64,000 nt of DNA from Spirodela intermedia (taxonomy: Eukaryota > Streptophyta > Magnoliopsida > Alismatales > Araceae). Below are positions 12,701 through 24,825 of the stretch, piece after piece. The DNA is taken from the NCBI GenBank assembly GCA_902729315.2, contig LR746266.1, positions 4,164,759 to 4,228,758 of the forward strand, given 5' to 3'. Numbering within the stretch: the first letter of the stretch is position 1; each line of letters begins with the position of its first letter. The position numbers and the translations under genes are program-made. The notes beneath the pieces were generated by a model. That model did no database searches, was not told the origin of the DNA, and saw nothing but the letters and a program-made list of their open reading frames with translations.

Positions 12701-15700
12701 TTCTCTAGACATCACTGTTAAACGGTGGGAATCTTGGTCGAGAAATAGATTCTTCAATAATTAAACAAAGTATTCTCTGGATGCAAGTAATTGTAGTTAA
12801 ACAAGTAACGCGCCTTGAATTTTTTTTTCATGAATGATTGTGGATTCGATTTGCTGTGTTTTTCGCACATCTCATTCACTGTGAAGTGCTAAATTTCCTT
12901 TGAGAGCTTGCCTCAGCTTTATCCTCCAGAGATGTTTAATTCTGTGAATTTCTGAACAGGGAATTTAGATCGGAGAATGTTTTGAAGGAATACGTCCACG
13001 GTTTTGGTTCCCAAACTGTCGCTTAATTCAATAGTTAGAGTATATTCCTTGTTTACCAGAATAATAGATATCCTTCTCATCAACTTCTTGATCATGGACT
13101 CATGATGCACTAACCAGAGGATCATGGACTATGTATGCACATAAGTTCATTGTGTTCCACCATCTGGGCTGTTACGAATATTCTTCATACAAATGATCTT
13201 AATGCTCGTAATTGATTCAGTAACTAAAATGCTTATGGACTTTAGTGCTTCTCGCGCTCACAGAAGTAAATCGTACGTTTAGAGATTCGTAGTTGACCCA
13301 ATAAACCTGCCCATCTTCCCTGGTTACCCTGGCTTTTAGGGCTGTCTTGTATTGATTGATGTTTTGTTGTTAAGCTTTCCGATATTGTCCATCTAAACTT
13401 TTTAAATGGTTTTTCCGACCTCTGCTTAGTTAGGTTGTGGCCTTTAGTATGCAACACTTTCACTCTCCGTCAAACCATTATGTCATCTCTATTACACTGT
13501 CGTCAAAGTTAGTAAGCACTTGTCCAAGTGAACACAAGTTTCGTGCTGTGCAATGTTCAGTGCTGCCCTTTTCTTGCCTTATCCTGGGGGCTTTCCATTT
13601 TTAGTTTTTAATTGTCTTAGTTGAGTTTATGGGGCTGTACAAAGTCTGAAACTATGAAAATTCTCCGAATTTCTAGGATTGTTAAACTAAAATGAAGCTT
13701 TCGAGAGGATTACTTTTCCAATGCTGGAAGGATCCCATATGGACATTTGACGTTGAACAAAGGTGATAGGTAGTGTATGTTTTGACATGAATCAATAATA
13801 TCAAAGGAAATGTTTATTTTGACTCCAAGAGTATTTTTATTTCCTTTTATTCATTGTATCTTATACATCGTTAGTAATTTTCTGGTTTTGTTGATTGTTT
13901 CTGCAGCTATGATTCCGATGGAGATCAGTAAATTATTCAACATGCAACGTTTGGTGAGCTTTACTTCCTTATTGATCAATGCTTTCCCATTTATATGCTG
14001 TTAATTTTGTCGAGTTCTCAAGTGAAGAAAAGCCTGGTGGGATTATCAAAACAGGAGCAACGGTTAAGGGATTTCTTGCTTTCAGGTCTTAGCTCAAAAT
14101 ATTATTGAACGCCTACCTGCAAGCCTGGGGGATATCCACTCTCTAAAAGTTCTCACACTTGATGCAAATAAATTGAGGACTTTGCCTGACGAGTGTAATT
14201 TTCTGACTTAGACATATCCTAATTTTATTGAGTAAAGAAATTGAGCTGAAACAGATACTTCCTAGTTTCATATTTGACCGTTGTTCATTTCTCCAAGCCA
14301 CTTAATCTTCCTGCCCTTACTTTATTCCTAAAAAAATATAATTACCTTTTTTTTATCCTCTTTCTAATTGCATATTTCTTTTATGTTTTTCAGTGGGCTT
14401 TCTTGTCAGGCTTGAGCAATTGTCTGTCGCTGGAAATATGTTAACAAGCTTACCTGAAACGTTGGGTAATCTAAAAAATGTAAGTCTTTTTCGACATGGC
14501 GAAAAGTTTCGACTATTGTCTGTAGCCGAATTAGATATTTATTGTTCTAAAGGAATCCCCTTCAATAGATGATATCCTCGATAATCCCTGTTGCCAGTCA
14601 TTTCAAATGTGCCCATATTCACAATATTTGCTTTGGATGACAAGGTGGGGTGGTATGTTACAGTGTGATTCCATAAGATGATCTTTCCATTGGTCTGCCC
14701 ATCACAGTCTTTCACATGAAAAGGTTATTTCTGTGGCAGTCAAAGGTAAGGTAAACGTGGAGGATGAAGATTGTCCTGAAATTTGGAGACACTTTACCCA
14801 ATTATCTTGACTACCCCATGTTTAATTAATTATACTGCACTTAGATGCTTATTATCTCAACGTGGGAACTACCTAAAAGATTAATGTCAGCTCTTCTTAA
14901 AAAAATAGGGATATAGACAAAAAGCAGATTCCAGAAAAGCGAAATGTGGTTGATATTTGAATAAAAAAATAAATCTCAATCGTATTCTACTTCTTATGTG
15001 TAATTATTTGAAAAATAAAATGCATCCGAATGACCTATCTTCCACCCAAGATTTTGTGCAAGGAAGAGTTATGAACTGTGAGGAACACTGCAGGAATGGA
15101 AGTAGAATGTTAGCCAGAACTAGGAGAAATGGAAGTGTATCTACCCTGAATCTGATGCCTTTTTATTCTATTTCGAAATAGTCACTTTTTTTATACAGAT
15201 TTATTCCAATAAAGCACTGTTATTTAGATCATTACAAAGTTCATAGCTTTCTTTCATATATCTCCCCCTTGTAGCATCCAATCCACCAAAATTGATATGA
15301 GTGCTGCACTCTACTTCACTTCTAATCTACTTTAATTCTGACAATGCAGCTATTGATCTTGAGCGTGTCTAACAATAATCTGAAGTACCTTCCACAATCC
15401 ATCGGGAGTTGTCTAGCCTTGGAAGAAGTGCGTGCAAATGGTAAATATTTAATCTCTTGACTAACTAGTCTTACAAGTATAGTGCCTTCCGCAACATATT
15501 ATTGCCTTAAATAGTATCAGAGATTGTTAAGAAGGTTTTTAATGCCTCCTGGTGCCTTCTGAATAAGAGGCAGAAGTCCTGTTGTCGGTCGCTTGAGGCT
15601 GAAACCTCTGATTTTTCACCCAATAAAAATTCAATAATAATATATATTTTTAAATACGGGAAGAATTTATATGGACATCTCTTCTCAGATCTCAATACCT

Positions 15701-15873
15701 GGCTTTTATTCTGTTCATCCATTTTATGTTCTAACTAGATATGATTCTGCGTGCAGATAATTCAATCGAAGATCTGCCGCCCTCCATCTGCCAGCTTATT
15801 CACTTAAAATCTCTCTCCTTGAATAATAACCGCTTACACAAGGTATAATCAATGGATCATGAAAGCCCCCTTG

Positions 15874-15909
<36 letters not shown>

Positions 15910-16337
15910 ATATATACATATATTTCATGTTTTTGCTTGCTCTTCTTCTTCATACATTGGCCAAGTGAGGCATCTTATACCGATTTATATCTGCACATCA
16001 TTGATGGGAATCCTGTTCGTGACTAATCGACAGCTGCCTCCGATGCTACTGAGGGAGTGTAAAGCTCTGCAGAATATCTCTCTTCATGAGAATCCGATTT
16101 CCATGGAACAATTTCAGCAAGCACGTTCTCTCCACCCTCTCAAACACATGAACAAATTTAATTTCTTATTTTTTATTTTCTTTATCTCTCACACAATTCT
16201 TTTTGTTTTTCTTTCTTTCTTTGCAGACGGAAGGATTTCAAGATTTTGAAGCTCGGAGGAAGAGGAAGTTTGACAAGGTGATTGACTCCAACGTGATGAT
16301 AAACTCTCGAGGCCTGGACGAGGGCATTGACTTTTAA
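9712..16337 (+). CDS. LRRC57-like leucine-rich repeat protein, probably N-myristoylated
   Basis: Nine exons at 9712-9810, 11743-11812, 13907-13953, 14086-14194, 14350s-region exon 14394-14479, 15350-15440, 15757-15842, 16034-16120 and 16227-16337 give 260 residues in continuous phase. The N terminus MGCCASKGRG is a strong N-myristoylation and palmitoylation signal, so the protein is probably membrane-tethered. About seven short LRRs follow (for example TLDLTNNKI, LTLDANKLRTLP, LSVSNNNLKYLP), then a basic tail containing EARRKRKFDK. The layout matches animal LRRC57 and its single plant homologue, whose molecular role is not established. Introns 1 and 2 are each about 2 kb. The last intron must use a GC donor (CAA|GCACGT at 16121) to keep the family sequence FQ-Q-TEGFQDFE in frame; no GT donor works. 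Confidence 0.88.
15874..15907. repeat. (TA)n microsatellite
   Basis: An uninterrupted TA dinucleotide run lies inside intron 7 of the LRR gene, followed by a few imperfect TA units. Likely length-polymorphic. Confidence 0.9.
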
Positions 16338-17197
16338 CGGTATTCAGCAGTGTTTTTTGTTTTTTGTTTTTTTTAAAGAAGAAAATAATAAAAACGAGTG
16401 ATCATGGTGGTTGAGAAAAAATGAAGCGCATATTTTTGCATCATTTTCTGTCGGTGATTCTAACAATTCGACCGTCCTCGAGCCCTTTTAGAGAGCGGAG
16501 ATTGTGTTCATGTCCTGTGAGAAGTCAACGATAAACCGCCAAAGAAGGTGGGATTTTCTGAGAAAATGATCCTTGTAGGTCTTCCCACTTTGTAGGATCG
16601 GGTTTATATGGTTTTATTGTAATTTTTTATGAAATGGATTGTAATTTATATGAATCCATAAGTTTATGATAAAACTTTTTTAGTGGGATTGATTGTGATA
16701 TGAATCTCCTCCACCAGCTGATATTTTTTTTCTTAGACCAGGTAGGATTATAGCTGCTTTTATATCATACAATTATTTATTAATAATTTACACATATATT
16801 CGTAATTAGTAACTTTGACTTACGCACGGTTATATATGATGGCTACGTTCTGGGTGATTTTGACTTGGCTATGAGTCAAGGTCAAACCTGCCAAGGCATT
16901 CTCAAGTAAAGTCAACATTTAATATTATTAGGATTTATCTCTCATATATGTTTAATAATAATGCGAGTATATATATTCTATTAATCAGCAAACTAAAGGT
17001 ACCAATTTCATCATATTAGTACGAGAAAATGTGCGGTTTTGAAGGGTTCTAAGCGCCGCTATGAGCGCGACCCACGCTGTCGTTCCTCAGTTCTCCGCTT
17101 CCCCCACTGCAGTGGGGCGGCGCCCCGGGCTCCGAAACCCTGAGCTTCCCCCATGGTTTCGGAGCTCCTCCATGCCGAATGACCTCGTCCTCTCCAG
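16338..17197. promoter_or_regulatory. LRR-PPR spacer with W-box cluster
   Basis: Holds the LRR 3' UTR and the upstream region of the PPR gene. Within 16815-16916 there are five TTGAC/GTCAA cores, two of them inverted around GGCTATGA, a dense cluster of potential WRKY sites. From 17040 the DNA becomes GC-rich and probably contains the PPR leader; an ATG at 17173 opens a nine-codon frame that ends just before the PPR start. No other gene is seen. Confidence 0.4.
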
Positions 17198-19507
17198 ATG
17201 AGAGTCCACGCTCACATGAGAACTCCCAAGCGTCTCCTCCCCTCCGTTTCGAGGTCCCTGTCGGCGCCCGTTCCAGCGGAGAAGAGAAGTCCCTCCACGG
17301 TTGCTACGGGCAACGCCACGGTTGCTTCGGGGAGACGACGACTGTCTGAGGCCTCACCCCGCTCGGATTCCGTGGGAAAACTCGTTATCGCCGGACGCGT
17401 TAAGGATGCAGTCCGTTCGCTGGTACTTCTCCATCGACGGGGAGAACCTTCTGGAGCCGACGCTCTGTGCTCCATTGTCAAATCCTTCGCAGAAAATGGG
17501 ACACGAATGCAGGGGAGGCAAGTCCATGCGCACGTCACAGTCATCGGCTTTAGTAACGACACATTCTTCTTCAATCATTTGATCAATATGTATGGGAAAT
17601 GCGGCTCCTTGGACGACGCTCATTCGGTTTTTAGGATAATTAAGAAGAAGAATTTGCATTCATGGAACACATTGATGGCATGTTATTGTAGAGGTGGCCA
17701 TTTATCCACAGCGCGTCAATTGTTCGACCAAATGCCTAACCGGGACTCTGTGTCATGGAATTTGATGATCTCAGGATATGATCGCCACGGTCCTTGTGAA
17801 GAAGCATTAAGAATTTTCGCGAACATGAGACATTCTGGTGCTATAACCGACCACTTTGGTGTCTCTAGTGTAGTTAGTGCTTGTTGCAATCTTCGCTTTT
17901 CTGTAAATGGTAGACTGCTCCATGGGTATTCCATAAAAACTGGACTGGATACCCACGTTCATGTAGGTAGTGCTCTTGTCGAGTTGTATGCTAAATGCAT
18001 GTATCTCTGTGAAGCCAGAAGGGAATTTGACTTGATGGATGTTAGAGAGCCCTTCACTTGGAATTCCATGCTTGCAGGATATGTTTATTGTTCAAGGATA
18101 GATCAGGCGCTTCAGTTTTTCGATGAAATGCCTAAAAGGGATGTTGTTTCATGGACTATGATTATCGAGGGTTGTTCTCAGCATAAGCGGAACGGACAAG
18201 CCATTGATTTCTTCCAGGAAATGCGGGAATGTGGGTTACATGCAGATCAGGTAGCTTTTGTTAGTGTATTAAATGCATGTGTCGAGTTATTAAATCTCGA
18301 AGATGGATCCAAAGTGCATGGGCTCACTGTTAAATGTGGATATGAAGCAAATGTTACTGTTGGCAGCGTCCTTGTGTCTCTGTATGCCAAGTGCGGTAAT
18401 TTCGATGACGCAAGAAGGGTTACTGAGGTCATGCATTTTGTGGACGATTTCTCTTGGAGCGTTTTGATTGCTGAATATGCAAAACAGGGGCATGTAGAGA
18501 GGTCCCGGATGTTGTTTGAAAGTGTACAAGAGAAGAGCCTTGCCCTGTGGAATGCTTTGATCACAGGTTACTCAGAGCTTGGAATGTATGAAGAGGCTGC
18601 AGGAGCTTTCAAGGAATTGTGTGTATGCGGGCCAAAAGGTGACAGCTTTACTTATGGGAGCCTCCTAACGGCCTCCAGTACTTTAGGTCTGGGATATGGT
18701 GAGCAACTTCATTCCCAGGTAACAAGAGCTGGTGTCAGTTCTTCTTTTTTTGTATGTGGCGCTCTTATTGATATGTACTTCTTTTTCTATGATCGCCAAG
18801 CTGCTGAAAAGATATTTCATGCAATTGATGAACCGAATATTGTTTTGTGGAATGTCATGATCTTTGGATATGGACAGAACACGTTGAATTATGAGGCTCT
18901 GAATACTTTTCGGGTGATGAGATATTTTGGTCCAAAGCCAGATAACGTTACCCTTTCTTGTGCTCTTGACTCGTGTTCAAATATATCTGCTCTTGCATGG
19001 GGAGCACAGATTCATGCCCATTCCCATAAAACGGGCCTTGACTTTGATGTTGTTGTCGGCAGTGCAATTGTGGACATGTATGGAAAATGTGGACACGTAG
19101 AGTTTGCCACTCTTTCATTTCTTGACATTCGCCATCCTAGCATCGTTTCTTGGACTGCATTGCTAGGTGGGTATGTGAAATGTGGAATCTGGGATAAAGC
19201 AAAAGCTTTTTTCGCTGTGATGCCAGAGAAGAATGTAGTTTCTTGGAATGTTATGCTTTCAGGATATGTTCAACAAGGGTGTGCATGGGACGCCCTTAAT
19301 CTCTATACTCAGATGAATAAATTGGGCGTATGGCCCGATCACATAAGCTTCATTAGTCTGCTGACAGCTTGCTGCAAACTATTGTTGAAGGAACAAGGCA
19401 GACAGATCCATGCTCAAATAATTAAAACTGGCTATTACATGAATACATATGTTGACATCACTTTGACAAGCATGTATGAGATATTCGGAATGGGAGCAAT
19501 AAAGTAA
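17198..19507 (+). CDS. PLS-class pentatricopeptide repeat protein, C terminus truncated/chimeric
   Basis: Intronless, 769 codons. PPR proteins of this class bind organellar transcripts, often for C-to-U editing. After a basic, Ser/Ala/Arg-rich N terminus compatible with a plastid or mitochondrial transit peptide, repeats run from about residue 100 to the end, with motifs such as HLINMYGKCGSLDDA, SWNTLMACYCRGG and VVSWTMIIEGCSQH recurring about every 31-36 residues. PLS proteins normally end with E or E+/DYW domains. Here the last repeat stops abruptly after LTSMY and is followed by EIFGMGAIK and a stop, instead of the expected (A)KCG continuation. That tail aligns in DNA with exon 3 of the neighbouring LRR gene. 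The gene is therefore probably a broken PPR fused to an LRR fragment. Whether it is functional is uncertain. Confidence 0.85.
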   Translation: MRVHAHMRTPKRLLPSVSRSLSAPVPAEKRSPSTVATGNATVASGRRRLSEASPRSDSVGKLVIAGRVKDAVRSLVLLHRRGEPSGADALCSIVKSFAENGTRMQGRQVHAHVTVIGFSNDTFFFNHLINMYGKCGSLDDAHSVFRIIKKKNLHSWNTLMACYCRGGHLSTARQLFDQMPNRDSVSWNLMISGYDRHGPCEEALRIFANMRHSGAITDHFGVSSVVSACCNLRFSVNGRLLHGYSIKTGLDTHVHVGSALVELYAKCMYLCEARREFDLMDVREPFTWNSMLAGYVYCSRIDQALQFFDEMPKRDVVSWTMIIEGCSQHKRNGQAIDFFQEMRECGLHADQVAFVSVLNACVELLNLEDGSKVHGLTVKCGYEANVTVGSVLVSLYAKCGNFDDARRVTEVMHFVDDFSWSVLIAEYAKQGHVERSRMLFESVQEKSLALWNALITGYSELGMYEEAAGAFKELCVCGPKGDSFTYGSLLTASSTLGLGYGEQLHSQVTRAGVSSSFFVCGALIDMYFFFYDRQAAEKIFHAIDEPNIVLWNVMIFGYGQNTLNYEALNTFRVMRYFGPKPDNVTLSCALDSCSNISALAWGAQIHAHSHKTGLDFDVVVGSAIVDMYGKCGHVEFATLSFLDIRHPSIVSWTALLGGYVKCGIWDKAKAFFAVMPEKNVVSWNVMLSGYVQQGCAWDALNLYTQMNKLGVWPDHISFISLLTACCKLLLKEQGRQIHAQIIKTGYYMNTYVDITLTSMYEIFGMGAIK

Positions 19508-22265
19508 AAGACATGCGAAATCTGGTAAGATTTTCTAACCTAATGTTCAATGCTTTTACACGTGTATGCTGTTCTTTCTTGTGCACTTTCCAATTGCGGA
19601 AAAGTCACAAGTTAGGTTAAACAAGGCATGAATTGTTAACGTGGTTTTCTTACTTTCAGGCCAAAGATCAAAGTCTTAGGACACCCAACTGCAGGCTTGG
19701 TCAACCTTGGTTCTCTACAAGTTCTCACAATTGATGTAAATCAATGGAGGACTCTGCCTGATGAATGTAACTCTTTCCCCGGAGAATATCATACTTCTGT
19801 TGAACTGTACAAATTAAATGGACATAGATGTCTCCTACCTTTTTTTTTTTTTGGAGCTATTGTCTTATTTCTACAAGCCTTTTCGACTTTTTGTCCTATG
19901 ATTTCTTTGTAAGCAGGCTTCAATCTTCTATTGTTTATTTTCTGTCTGGAAATTACAATGTTCAGTGGGTTTTCTTTTCAGGCTTGAACAGTCGTGTGCC
20001 ACGGGAAATATGTTATGTTTATCTGAAGGCTCAGGTAGTTTACAAATGTAAGTATGTGTTCAATATACCTTATTTATATGTAGTTATTTATTATTCTTTA
20101 GAAATTTATTTTTCTTGTGCCATCGTTTATTACTGCCGTTGATATCCACTTCCGAATATACTAAAACTACCGGCCCAGATTCACTGTTGTCATTCTTTGC
20201 GTACTATACACTGGATGGACCCAGATTCAACAATGTGATGACATAAAGAAGGTTTTTCAATAGGTCTTCTGCGATCTTTCACCTAATAAGGGCACTTGTG
20301 AAGCAACGAAAAGGAGGCAAAAAAGCAGCTCAGTGAATGAAAATTGTGTTGAAACTTGAGACAGCTCTCACTTATTATGCTTAGCTAAAGATATAGAAGT
20401 CGCAAGATATTCCTTAGTCTGATATGTTGGCTGGTATTTTTCTCTTAGAACTAATGAATATGTATCGACAAAGAAATTGTTGGTTCCAAGCTGGAAAACA
20501 CTTTTATTCTGGTCTTTATATTATCTACTTTGATTTTTAAATTAGTATTTTTATAGTTTGTTTTTATCTATCTACGCCTTCATAATATACTTCATAATGA
20601 AGCTATTTCTTGTAAACAGATCAAACAATAATGTACGTTCACTTTAGGGAAGGATGATTCATCGATATGTCTCCATTCGAACTTAAAAATCTCTCCTTTT
20701 TTTCCCATCGTTTTCATCAATTAGAAATACAACCTTTAACGCATTGGTTTTCAATTACTTCAGGTTGGTGGCTGTTTCAGTGGTGATATATCTTGAGACA
20801 AGCAACGTTTTCAATGCTTTCTGAGAGGATAAGCCTAAGCAAAGGTGATTTTATTTTCATTATATGGGTTTTTTTAGTCATTTTAGAAAAAAACAGCTGT
20901 TGCTGTAATGAAACGGCTGAATTTCCTCTTTTCTTCAACTTCAGGTTCAAGCCCCTCAGAGCTGCCAAATGGTAGTCTTTGGACCTTCTGTAAATATCCG
21001 TCAGGCGAACTCAGGGTAATTATAATTAAAGGTTTAAATTTCATTGATACCCCTGTTTAGGATAACGAGAGGCATAAGAAAAATAAGTAACCAGAAGGGA
21101 GTTTAATGGAAAATTAAATGTAATTTTTGTGTATATATGTATGTTTTAGTTGTAATTTTCGGTGTTTCTATCATAGGTTCATTTAATGAAGGTTGTGAGT
21201 CATCCACTCTGAACTGTCTCATTAGAAAGGGAGGACCTTATCGCACTCGCATGTCTGCCCAATGTGATATATTAATTCAAAGTAGTTAATTTGTGTATTG
21301 ACAAGGATATGTTGTATCTGGAGAAGCATGTTACGAAGAAATCTACTCAACATCACTTAGAGGAGAACATGGACCAAATTCCGATAAAAACAGAGGAATG
21401 TTTCATTTGATTATATATATTGAGCAGCAATACACCTGGATTAGTCAAATATTTATCATTTTATTTCTTTTCTTGGAGCTGATGCGATCTGTCATTTACA
21501 TGGAATGGTTCAGAAGCTTATTTTGGAAATCTTGAGGACGAAATATATTTCTTTTTTTTCAAGAATTTTTCAGTAATCCTCATTTAAAAACTTTGATCCT
21601 GGATGAACTTATGTATATCATCATCTAATATCACATCGGTTTTCTACTTGTCGAAGATTGTGATTTCCACGAGTATACACCAGTTCTTCATCAGATTTCC
21701 ATACCTGATTATTATTTAAATATCATCATTTTTCTCTTAGTTTTTGTTCTCACTAATCTGAGTGTGGTTGCAGGTGATTCAACTGAAGGCCCGCCTCACC
21801 CATCTGGCATCTCATTCATTATTTTTTTTTTCCATGAATATTGACGCCATTTTTGCGAGGTATAAACAGTTATTATGAAGACTCCGTCCTACTAATTAGG
21901 GATGATTTTCTCCTTTTTTTCCTCTCTTCCCAGAAAAGTGTAAACTATTTCAACAGAATTTTTTTTTTTATAGCAATTTTCCTACTTTGGATTCAACTCT
22001 GCTCATCAACGAAGGGAATCTCGACCCTGATTTTGCAGCTGCCTCCATGCCTGGCGAAGAACTCCAAAACCCCACAGGATTATGTATCACGGATTCCCAC
22101 GGATCAATTCCAACAAGCGAGTTCTTGCATCTGCACAAGTATTCATTTTGTCCCACCTTCTGTCATGATCCTTTCCTCTTCTCTTTTGCAATTGTTTTCC
22201 CTTGCCCATTGCGCAGATGGAATCCTTTAAAGAGTTGGAAGCAAGGGGATTCTGCTAACCCAAGC
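19478..22265 (+). pseudogene. degenerate partial copy of the LRRC57-like gene (exons 3-9)
   Basis: Segments match the intact LRR gene in the same order and orientation. Exon 3-like DNA covers 19478-19523 and ends in a preserved GTAAG donor; exon 4-like begins at 19661 after TTTCAG and shares AAGTTCTCACA and ACTCTGCCTGA; exon 5-like begins near 19967 and shares GGAAATATGTTA and a GTAAG donor; exon 7-like is near 21775, exon 8-like at about 22036-22116, and exon 9-like from 22217. An exon 6-like piece near 20620 is doubtful. Exon 4-like is two bases shorter and exon 5-like four bases shorter than the originals, so the frame is broken, and repeat residues are lost. Exons 1-2 are absent. The exon 8-like end reads CAACAA|GCGAGT, again a GC donor. 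Confidence 0.8.
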
Positions 22266-24825
22266 TAGATTACTAGCTCTTGATTGGTTGACTTTCCAAT
22301 GAATTTGATTCTTGTCTGAACCAGGGGAGTCAACGGTCAGACCTGGTCTTTCTAGCCATGCCTGAAAGTCAACTGGGTCAGAACCGTCTCGTATTTCCCA
22401 TTGTTGTATTCATCTGAGATTTGAATGATGAAATCGGGGTTGAATTGGCAGTCTGAAAGGGAGGTTTGATGGGGTTTCGAGTGGAGAAGCTGGGGGCTTA
22501 CGTGATTTTTCATGATTGGTTGACTCTGGAAAAAAAAGCTCAGCCACAGATTTCGTTGCAGGCGGACGCCTGGCAGTTCGTGCGCTGGCGGCCCGCTGCC
22601 ATCTCCGCGATATCGGACGGTTCTGCTACGGCCGCCATTTGGGACCGAATCTTTTTGTCTGCTGGTGGGCCGGGCCCCCACCTCATCTGCCTCAGCCGCC
22701 GAGGTTAGCTGTACCGCGGCGCCTCCTTCCATAAGCTGCGAGACCGGCTAAGGTCTCTCCATCTGGACCGTCCCTTCCTTAGCCTTCTCCGATAGAGACT
22801 CTCAGAATCGTCGGATCGGTGGTAGCCGGATTCCGGATTCAAGCAACGGCGGTGATGTTCCTTTGAGTGGTGAGCTTTGCTGTCCTCATTTTCTAATCCA
22901 ACCCGTGCTTAAAAGACATTTATACCCTTATGCCCTCTGCCGAAGAAGAGTACGTTAATGCTCCCTGGTCGTGATTTTTGGGGGCTTTAAAGTCATTTAA
23001 GGATTCACGGGACGCGTTCCCGGTTGGCAGAAAGCGGGAGGCTACGTGTGAAAGGGGACCCAGCTGTCGACTACATCTACAGGTTACGGACCGTCGGATT
23101 TTTTAAATTTTTTTTTCGAGGAAGGGGGAAAATAAAAAAAGCGAGCCCTAGCTGTTTTTTCGCCCTTTTCGGCCTATTTCCCTCTCAGAATTCCCTCCAT
23201 CTCGATCGAGATCCTCTCTCCGATTCGTTCGTTCGTTTATCCGGGTTAATCCGTTTACCTCTATCCGGTCTCCCACCACAGCGCCGATCGATCCGGATTT
23301 CTTAGCCAGTCGTCGGCCGTCAACCTCATCCCTGGGTTAGGGTTTCGAAAACCGTCCCTGATCCCCGTTTATTCCTATCCCAATCCTAGATCTGTTGTCT
23401 CGGTTAACTTTGGTTTCGATTCGAAGGTTTCCCCCTTTATTCGGAGTCCCCAATTTTTTGGATCGAGTTTAGGGTTAGGGTCGTCGTACATCGAGGATAC
23501 CGCCGCCGGTGGTACCCTCATCTGTTTCGGAAATTCCCTCCGGCTAATTGACTCGACTTCGGGAAAGAATTCTGCTGTATCTAGATTTCTTGTTTGCCGA
23601 ACCTCACTCGTCTGGACCTGTTCTTGACCCTTTGTTTTTTTCCCTTTCAAATTCGTGATCTAGGGTTCCAGAGCGTTGTCTTCGTCGATGCGATGAGTTA
23701 ATTTGGGAAAATTTCGAATTTTACCATATTCCTTTTTGTGTTTTTTTTATTTTTATTTTTTGCGTCATATAAAAAGGGTCTCAATTGGGGAAATTTTTTC
23801 TTGGACTCCACGCGCCCATTCAGCGGCCCATTAGAGGTAAACATCATTTGCGGAAGCAATTATCTTTTTTTTACAATAATTATTAAATGCTCTTTAGTAT
23901 CGTGATTACTGAGTAGCGGATGCAGCAGAGTACTTACAAGTTAAAGCATTACACCTACGTACATTCCAAATTATCATAAAACTTTTGGAAAGACTTATGA
24001 AGATATAGACCGTCTAATTGGGTTATTTGTTTGGTGACATTATGATCGACTAACTTATAGTTAGATCATCACATGCACAAATCAATTAAATTTAAGATGG
24101 TTACTGTTTAAGCATCTTCTTTCTACGTATTTTCATGATAATAAATACAAGATAGGCTCACGTATACAAAATTCACGTGCATTATATAGGTGACACTACC
24201 AGAGCATCAAAATTTATATCTTATTTTATTCTATTTCTGTAGTAAAAAATCTCATCTGGTGTTCAATTTTGAGCCTTGGTTCATTTCAATGTTTAAGCAT
24301 TTCAAACTCAGCGGGAACGTTTTGTCATAATTTTTTTGGCTATGCCAGCTTACTACCCTGATTAGTTGATTGATCCATCGCTTGATTTCTGGCTCGTTTT
24401 CACAATCTAAGTAGCTAGGCTATACTAGTTAAAATAAGTGTAAGCTTAATGCTCCAGGTAGTTTATTCCTTGTCTCCAGCATTTGTCACGGTGGAATTGG
24501 ATGGCCTACTTCCATGATGTTTCTTTTGTGCTAATGTTTAAACAATTTAAATGCTTATCTAACGAATGAATGCATGTTAGATAGGCATAAGGAAAGTCAT
24601 AAAACAACTATGAACTTGTTGGGCAATGTAATGTTCCTCTCTTAATTGGTTTGTCTTCATCATGTATAGTAGACATAAATTGAGAACCATCTTTCATTTT
24701 CTTCATTTCCGTTATCATCTCCTGTTGTACTTTGCTTGAAATATACATCACGTGTGATCCTGTGGCACAAGAAACCTTTGTGATTCTAATTCACGTCTTC
24801 TTATTCGTGTTCTTGCAGCTCAGAT
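22266..24825 (+). promoter_or_regulatory. upstream region and leader of the ELM2-SANT gene
   Basis: The first part (22290-22525) has four GTCAAC/GTTGAC W-box-like cores. Between 23337 and 23480 are telo-box motifs (TTAGGGTTT at 23337-23345 and GTTTAGGGTTAGGG near 23467), typical of promoters and leaders of plant housekeeping genes. A TATA-like TATAAAAAG lies at 23769 with a possible leader donor AGAG|GTAAAC at 23837, and the first coding exon begins after a TTGCAG acceptor at about 24814-24819. So a leader exon with an intron of roughly 1 kb is likely, but its exact extent is not determined. No other gene is seen. Confidence 0.4.
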
